From an uncultured Ruminococcus sp. (GTDB lineage: Bacteria > Bacillota > Clostridia > Oscillospirales > Acutalibacteraceae), in contig CAMGGF010000089.1 of NCBI GenBank assembly GCA_946055445.1, positions 1 through 5,999 on the forward strand: a DNA stretch of 5,999 nucleotides, in the 5' to 3' direction. The translations under genes were made by a program, and so were the position numbers. Below are positions 1-3,555 of the stretch, piece by piece (the stretch's first letter is position 1; each line of letters starts with the position of its first letter). The notes beneath the pieces were generated by a model. The model saw nothing but the letters and a program-made list of their open reading frames with translations. It ran no database searches and was not told the DNA's origin.

Positions 1-444
1 ACTGACAAGCACTTCTAAATCAGAATTGTTAAAGTGCGCTTGTGCATTGCTTTTCACCTGTGATTGTGTGTCGCCCGCCATAAGCAGAATGCGCTCGGCC
101 ATCATAGAGACATCAAACGGTTTTAAGAAATAATAGTCAGCGCCCGCCGTAAGTACTTCATTCTCAAATCGCTGATTGTCCACGCCGGATACAACCATTA
201 CCAACGGTTTTTTGATTTTCGGATTTTTAGACATCTGCTGTAAGACACCGAGCGCATCCACCGAGGACATGATCGCGTCCATGACCAGCACATCAGGCTT
301 TTCAAGCTCCAAAAGCCGCAAAACCTCACTGCCGTTTTTCGACACGCGCCGAACCTCGAACCCGTACGATTTGAAAACGGATGTACAATGCTTTCCGAAT
401 TCGTTTGCTTCCTCTGTAAATAGAATTTTGAGTGTTTTCTCCAT
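1..444 (-). CDS. spo0A: Sporulation master regulator Spo0A, N-terminal receiver part (3' end cut by window edge)
   Basis: Response regulator that, once phosphorylated by the sporulation phosphorelay or directly by kinases, binds DNA and starts sporulation. Only the first 148 codons are present, against roughly 260-275 for the family. They cover the receiver domain (about residues 5-125) and the linker, ending at SDLEVLVS, which looks like the start of the DNA-binding domain. Visible landmarks are Asp56 in DVLVMDAIM, the same number as the Bacillus subtilis phosphoacceptor, and Lys108 in FLKPFD. Unusual points: the acidic pair after strand beta-1 is Glu11-Glu12 rather than Asp-Asp, the usual Pro after the phosphoacceptor loop is Ser60, and the Thr/Ser switch region reads VVSG. 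The start is fixed by an AGGAGGT site 7 bases upstream. Identification rests on the receiver features and on the neighbouring spoIVB, the classic partner. A non-Spo0A receiver protein is possible but unlikely. Confidence 0.88.
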   Translation of the reverse strand, partial: MEKTLKILFTEEANEFGKHCTSVFKSYGFEVRRVSKNGSEVLRLLELEKPDVLVMDAIMSSVDALGVLQQMSKNPKIKKPLVMVVSGVDNQRFENEVLTAGADYYFLKPFDVSMMAERILLMAGDTQSQVKSNAQAHFNNSDLEVLVS

Positions 445-451
445 AAAATTG

Positions 452-458
452 ACCTCCT
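452..458 (-). promoter_or_regulatory. Ribosome binding site of spo0A
   Basis: The minus strand reads AGGAGGT, a near-perfect match to the anti-Shine-Dalgarno sequence, 7 bases before the ATG at 444. It decides the spo0A start and rules against the overlapping frame that begins at 485. Confidence 0.9.
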
Positions 459-475
459 GTTTTGATTTCTGCCAT

Positions 476-504
476 ATTTTACCATATTAGTTAATATTTG
501 GCAA
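476..504 (-). promoter_or_regulatory. Predicted sigma-A-type promoter of spo0A
   Basis: On the minus strand TTGCCA (504-499, 5 of 6 to TTGACA) and TAAAAT (481-476, 5 of 6 to TATAAT) are separated by exactly 17 bases. Initiation would fall near 469, leaving a leader of about 25 bases that contains the ribosome binding site. The promoter lies downstream of the spoIVB stem-loop, so spo0A can be transcribed independently. I see no sigma-H-type promoter (AGGAWWT...GAAT) in this gap, although in B. subtilis spo0A has both a vegetative and a sigma-H promoter. Confidence 0.7.
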
Positions 505-540
505 TGGTATTTTTAAAAATATTTTTATTTTTTTCAAAAT
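505..540 (-). promoter_or_regulatory. A/T-tract element abutting the spo0A -35 box, possible UP element
   Basis: The stretch is almost entirely A and T, with phased A- and T-runs and two overlapping perfect palindromes: attttt/aaaaat at 509-520 and a 14-base one at 514-527. It sits directly upstream of the -35 box, where the RNA polymerase alpha C-terminal domain binds UP elements. The UP-element role is inferred from position and composition only; a binding site for a regulator is an alternative. Confidence 0.4.
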
Positions 541-561
541 CAAACAGAATCCCGTAAAATG

Positions 562-600
562 AAAGGATGTATACCCGTATAAAACAGATATACATCCTTT
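562..600 (-). terminator. Stem-loop just after spoIVB, probable terminator
   Basis: Two perfectly complementary 12-base arms (562-573 and 589-600) flank a 15-base loop, starting 6 bases past the spoIVB stop codon. On the minus strand the stem is followed by TTTCATTTTA when its own last bases are counted, a broken rather than pure U-tract, so termination may be incomplete. The cleaner T-run (598-603) faces the plus strand, but no plus-strand gene reads into it. The hairpin separates spoIVB from the spo0A promoter. Confidence 0.65.
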
Positions 601-606
601 TTTCGC

Positions 607-1857
607 TTAAGACGCCTCTTTTAACAATAAAGATTCTTCTTTTTCGGCATCTTTCAGCATCGTTTCGGCAAAAATGCCGTACCCTTGCAAGGCGTTGTTG
701 ACAAACACATGGGTTACCGCACCTACCAACATACCGTTCTGCAAAATCGGGCTGCCACTCATTCCTTGGACAATACCGCCTGTTTTTGCAATCAAATCGC
801 TGTCGGTGATTTCCACAATCAAGTTTTTACCGTTCTCATCAGAATTCGGGTAAACCTTGGTAATTTGGGCATCGTAATAGTGCGGGCCTGTGTCGTCGAC
901 CGTTGCTATAATTTGTGCGTAGCCGGTTTTCACCTCATTTTTGGTTGCCACAGGCAGTTCGGGGGCGTTACTGTCAAACTTACGCAGTACACCGTAAACA
1001 CCTGTTTCACCGTTACGAAACAATTTGCCGATGATTTCCTCTTGGAACACGCCGCAAAGTTCGCCGGTAATGCCGGCGCTACCCTTGTAACAGCCGCTGA
1101 TTTGCGTTTTTATCGCATCTCCGCGGCCAAACGGCATAACCGTGCCGGTGTCAATATCACAAATCGCGTGTCCGAGTCCGCCGAACACACCGCTGTCTTT
1201 ACAATAAAAGGTCATCGTACCGACGCCGGCTGTGCTGTCGCGCACCCATAACCCGGCCTTTGGTTTTCCGTCATTTGCGGAAATTGCAAGTTCCAAGTCG
1301 ACTTGCCAGACCTTCTCGTTTCGAGAAACGGTTAAGGTTATACTATTCTGACTTTGCTGAATAGCATCGCTTAACTGTGACACGCTTTGCACGGATTGCC
1401 CGCCTACCGCAAGCACGATATCCCCGACCTTTAGGCCGGCGCGCTTTGCCGGATTGACAATGCCGTTTGCGGTCGGTACATCATCCATACCGACAACCAA
1501 AATACCGTTTGTAAAGATTTTTATACCAAAAATATCACCGCTTGGCACAACATATTGCCGTTTGCTGACCGTGACTGTCGAAGATTTCACCGGAATGGTG
1601 TTCAGCAACGAAATATTCACCTGGTAACTCTCGTTACCTTCGGAGTCTTCAGAGACCGATTGCACAAAATTTGCTGAAAAAACCGTGTTTTCCTTTTTCG
1701 AATTTTGTAACGAGTAAATGCCGTTGACATTTATCTCTTGATTCTCCGAAAGGCTGATGGAATCGGGATATGCCCGATCCCCCATACATACCAAAGCAAA
1801 TATGACAGAGGCAGCAACAAGACTGAAAAGGCTGAAAAATTTGAATAACTTCTTCAT
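607..1857 (-). CDS. spoIVB: SpoIVB peptidase (stage IV sporulation protein B, family S55)
   Basis: Serine peptidase made in the forespore and sent across the inner forespore membrane. In B. subtilis it cleaves SpoIVFA, freeing SpoIVFB to process pro-sigma-K in the mother cell. The protein has 416 residues (B. subtilis about 426). Order: a short basic N-terminus and one hydrophobic segment at about 7-25 (signal or anchor), a beta-rich stretch, a PDZ domain at about 115-190 with AGLKVGDIVLAVGG at 140-153, then the S55 peptidase domain. The expected triad is visible: His230 in GGLGHAICD, Asp354, and Ser369 in GIVQGMSGSP. The 15-residue Asp-Ser spacing equals that of B. subtilis D363/S378. The start follows GGAGGTG at close range. 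spo0A lies immediately downstream, as in most spore formers. The reading frame is intact with all catalytic residues. I see no convincing sigma-F or sigma-G promoter. Confidence 0.96.
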   Translation of the reverse strand: MKKLFKFFSLFSLVAASVIFALVCMGDRAYPDSISLSENQEINVNGIYSLQNSKKENTVFSANFVQSVSEDSEGNESYQVNISLLNTIPVKSSTVTVSKRQYVVPSGDIFGIKIFTNGILVVGMDDVPTANGIVNPAKRAGLKVGDIVLAVGGQSVQSVSQLSDAIQQSQNSITLTVSRNEKVWQVDLELAISANDGKPKAGLWVRDSTAGVGTMTFYCKDSGVFGGLGHAICDIDTGTVMPFGRGDAIKTQISGCYKGSAGITGELCGVFQEEIIGKLFRNGETGVYGVLRKFDSNAPELPVATKNEVKTGYAQIIATVDDTGPHYYDAQITKVYPNSDENGKNLIVEITDSDLIAKTGGIVQGMSGSPILQNGMLVGAVTHVFVNNALQGYGIFAETMLKDAEKEESLLLKEAS

Positions 1858-1861
1858 TTTT

Positions 1862-1868
1862 CACCTCC
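1862..1868 (-). promoter_or_regulatory. Ribosome binding site of spoIVB
   Basis: The minus strand reads GGAGGTG, ending 4 bases before the ATG at 1857 (6 bases measured from GGAGG). It fixes the spoIVB start. Its first base is also part of a possible leader stem (see the leader entry at 1868-1906). Confidence 0.88.
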
Positions 1869-1906
1869 GCACGCGGTTTTTTTGAACCGCACTAATACTT
1901 TGTGCG
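1868..1906 (-). promoter_or_regulatory. Leader of spoIVB with overlapping inverted repeats
   Basis: On the minus strand CGCAC (1906-1902) can pair with either of two GTGCG copies (1892-1888 or 1872-1868). In between, GCGGTT (1890-1885) can pair with AACCGC (1878-1873) around an A-rich loop. The first GTGCG shares bases with GCGGTT, so the two short stems exclude each other. The second GTGCG touches the ribosome binding site. The pairing is read directly from sequence; a regulatory role is speculation, and part of this stretch may instead be promoter DNA. Confidence 0.3.
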
Positions 1907-1928
1907 TTACGCGAAAAATTATTTACGG

Positions 1929-1976
1929 AAAAAATAAGACTTTACGGGGAATTTTAGTTTCAACCGTAAAGTCTTA
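1929..1976 (-). terminator. Rho-independent terminator of the pfkA-aroK unit
   Basis: Perfect 13-base complementary arms (1935-1947 and 1964-1976) enclose a 16-base loop. On the minus strand the stem is followed immediately by six T residues (1934-1929). It starts 6 bases after the stop codon of the kinase gene, the standard arrangement for an intrinsic terminator. It separates the housekeeping genes from spoIVB. Confidence 0.92.
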
Positions 1977-1982
1977 CAAATT

Positions 1983-2489
1983 TTAATTTTTAAATGGTTT
2001 TAATGCAAGCAAAATATCCGCCACGGCATCTTCCGAAGAAGAAGTATCCGAAGAAACCGTAATATCGGCATATTTTTTATAAAACGGCAAACGCTCATAA
2101 TAAATATCATCAATGGTTTTGCCTTTTTCAGCCGCAACGCCGCGCGTTTTAATGTTATTCAGACGCGCTTTTACCGTTTCTAACGCAACATCTAAAAACA
2201 CTATAATCCCGTCGCGTTTGAGTTTTTGCATTGCCGAATCACGAAAAACCGCACTGCCGCCGGTGGCAATCACGCAGTTTTCACAGTCCAACGAAACAAT
2301 GGCTTCGCATTCCGCATCTAAAAATCGTTCGAGACCATCCTTATCAATAATATCTTGCAAAAGACGCTTTTCCCGTTGCTGAATGACCAAGTCTGTATCG
2401 CAAAACCCAATGCCGAGCGTTTTTGCCAAAATGACACCTACGGTACTTTTCCCCGAAGCGGGCATACCGATTAAAACGATATTTTTCAT
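1983..2489 (-). CDS. aroK: Shikimate kinase (AroK family)
   Basis: Small P-loop kinase of 168 residues, the usual size for shikimate kinase, which phosphorylates shikimate with ATP at the fifth step of the chorismate pathway. Visible: Walker A GMPASGKST (8-16), Asp31 and Asp33 in CDTD (magnesium and shikimate site in the family), the ATGGS loop at 75-79, the lid arginine Arg116 in TRG, and Arg133 in ERLPFY matching the substrate-contacting arginine of helix 7. Two departures: the family's FR..E motif reads FLDAE, so a usual shikimate-binding arginine is Leu57, and GGG is GGS. From memory, related clostridial sequences also carry FL here, but the substrate is less certain than the fold. The ATG overlaps the pfkA TGA by one base and no Shine-Dalgarno is visible before it, so translation probably depends on ribosomes finishing pfkA. 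Other aro genes are not in the window. Confidence 0.85.
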   Translation of the reverse strand: MKNIVLIGMPASGKSTVGVILAKTLGIGFCDTDLVIQQREKRLLQDIIDKDGLERFLDAECEAIVSLDCENCVIATGGSAVFRDSAMQKLKRDGIIVFLDVALETVKARLNNIKTRGVAAEKGKTIDDIYYERLPFYKKYADITVSSDTSSSEDAVADILLALKPFKN

Positions 2490-3451
2490 CAGATGGAAAT
2501 TTCGTGCGCCAACTTATACATATTCAAATCGATAGTTTTGGTCATATTCAGCGCTTCAAAAATATCAAAATCAACGATTTCATCTTTTTGCATGGCAACC
2601 ACACGGTTTCCGATGCCTTGCTTCAAAAGTTCAACTGCTTTGCAACCCATCAAACTACCGGCTACACGGTCGCGTACGGTCGGTGAGCCGCCGCGTTGCA
2701 CATGACCGAGAATGGTTGCACGGGATTCCACACCGGTTTCTTTTTCAATACGCTGTGCCATTTCCTGCACACCGCCGATACCCTCGGCAACAATAATAAT
2801 GAAATGCCGTTTGCCTGTTTTTTGGGTACGGCGCATACGCTCAATTACATCTCTCTCGAAATCGAAATCGACTTCGGGAATTAAAATGCTCGTCGCACCG
2901 CAGGCAATACCGGAATTCAGTGCGATGTACCCTGCTCTTCTGCCCATAACCTCAACAACGGAACAACGGTCATGCGACTCGGAAGTGTCACGCAAACGGT
3001 CAACCATTTCCATAACAGTGTTCATAGAAGTGTCATAACCAATGGTATAGTCACAGCAGGCAATATCGTTGTCAATCGTGCCGGGAATGCCCACGCAGGG
3101 TACGCCGCGCAAAGAAAGGTCACGCGCACCGCGGAACGAACCGTCACCGCCGATGACAACAATGCCTTCCATTTGCATTTCTTTGCACACATCTAACGCT
3201 TTCTGCATCCCCTCTTCTGTTTTAAACTCGGGGCTTCTTGCAGAATACAGAATTGTACCGCCGCGATTGATGATATTGGAAACGCTGCGAAGATTCATTT
3301 CATACATATCGCCGTACATCAAACCGTTGTAACCACGGCGAATACCCATAACGCGAAATCCGTTCTCACAGCCTGCACGCACAACCGCACGAATGGCAGC
3401 ATTCATACCGGGCGCGTCGCCGCCGCTTGTTAACACACCGATTGTTTTCAT
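2489..3451 (-). CDS. pfkA: ATP-dependent 6-phosphofructokinase
   Basis: Phosphorylates fructose 6-phosphate to fructose 1,6-bisphosphate, the committed step of glycolysis, as a cytosolic tetramer. Length is 320 residues, equal to E. coli PfkA. Conserved sites: the ATP loop TSGGDAPGMNA at 8-18, GGDGS at 101-105 with Gly104 (ATP-type; pyrophosphate enzymes usually have Asp here), the catalytic loop PGTIDNDI with Asp127, the substrate residues MGRRAGY at 169-175, Arg162, Glu223, and the GHVQRGG stretch at 249-255 with His250 and Arg253. Arg21, Arg25, Arg154 and Lys211-Lys214 resemble the allosteric effector site, so ADP/PEP-type control is plausible by homology. The start follows GAGGTG at 7 bases. 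It has its own strong promoter upstream and is coupled to the downstream kinase gene. The frame is intact. Confidence 0.98.
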   Translation of the reverse strand: MKTIGVLTSGGDAPGMNAAIRAVVRAGCENGFRVMGIRRGYNGLMYGDMYEMNLRSVSNIINRGGTILYSARSPEFKTEEGMQKALDVCKEMQMEGIVVIGGDGSFRGARDLSLRGVPCVGIPGTIDNDIACCDYTIGYDTSMNTVMEMVDRLRDTSESHDRCSVVEVMGRRAGYIALNSGIACGATSILIPEVDFDFERDVIERMRRTQKTGKRHFIIIVAEGIGGVQEMAQRIEKETGVESRATILGHVQRGGSPTVRDRVAGSLMGCKAVELLKQGIGNRVVAMQKDEIVDFDIFEALNMTKTIDLNMYKLAHEISI

Positions 3452-3458
3452 AATCCTT

Positions 3459-3464
3459 CACCTC
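3459..3464 (-). promoter_or_regulatory. Ribosome binding site of pfkA
   Basis: The minus strand reads GAGGTG 7 bases before the ATG at 3451. A second purine run, AAGGA, lies too close to the start to be the main site. Confidence 0.8.
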
Positions 3465-3494
3465 AAAAATGAAAATCATATATTCCAAGTTACT

Positions 3495-3522
3495 ATGATA
3501 CACAAAACCGAAATATTGTCAA
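3495..3522 (-). promoter_or_regulatory. Predicted sigma-A promoter of pfkA-aroK
   Basis: On the minus strand a perfect TTGACA (3522-3517) and TATCAT (3500-3495, 5 of 6 to TATAAT) are 16 bases apart. Initiation would fall near 3488, giving a leader of about 37 bases with the ribosome binding site. It lies in the gap after the dnaE stop codon, so pfkA and the kinase gene can be expressed without dnaE. An A/T-rich tract at 3523-3550 lies just upstream. Confidence 0.82.
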
Positions 3523-3555
3523 GTGAATATCTTTTTTTTCAACAAAAAGACAGTT

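Noticed and set aside
338..344. TGTCGAA (0A-box core) on the minus strand inside spo0A, and another on the plus strand at 1576-1582 inside spoIVB
   Set aside because: A 7-mer is expected about 0.7 times by chance on both strands of a window this size; both copies are deep in coding sequence encoding conserved-frame residues and far from promoters.
198..485. 95-codon minus-strand frame starting at 485
   Set aside because: It overlaps spo0A in another frame, is rich in Arg, Ser and Trp with no family resemblance, and the strong ribosome binding site at 452-458 serves the ATG at 444.
685..1251. 188-codon open frame on the plus strand
   Set aside because: It lies wholly antisense to spoIVB, whose frame is intact with all catalytic residues. 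The translation has no recognisable domain and there is no ribosome binding site, so it is a shadow of codon bias.
1869..1934. Possible sigma-F or sigma-G promoter for spoIVB
   Set aside because: The best candidates (for example GTAAA with CACAAAG 17 bases on, or GTATTA near 1898) match only about four of seven -10 positions or have wrong spacing, so I do not annotate one.
3531..3552. A/T hairpin after dnaE as a terminator
   Set aside because: The arms are homopolymer-like T and A runs without G-C pairs, so the stem would be weak and could arise from composition alone.
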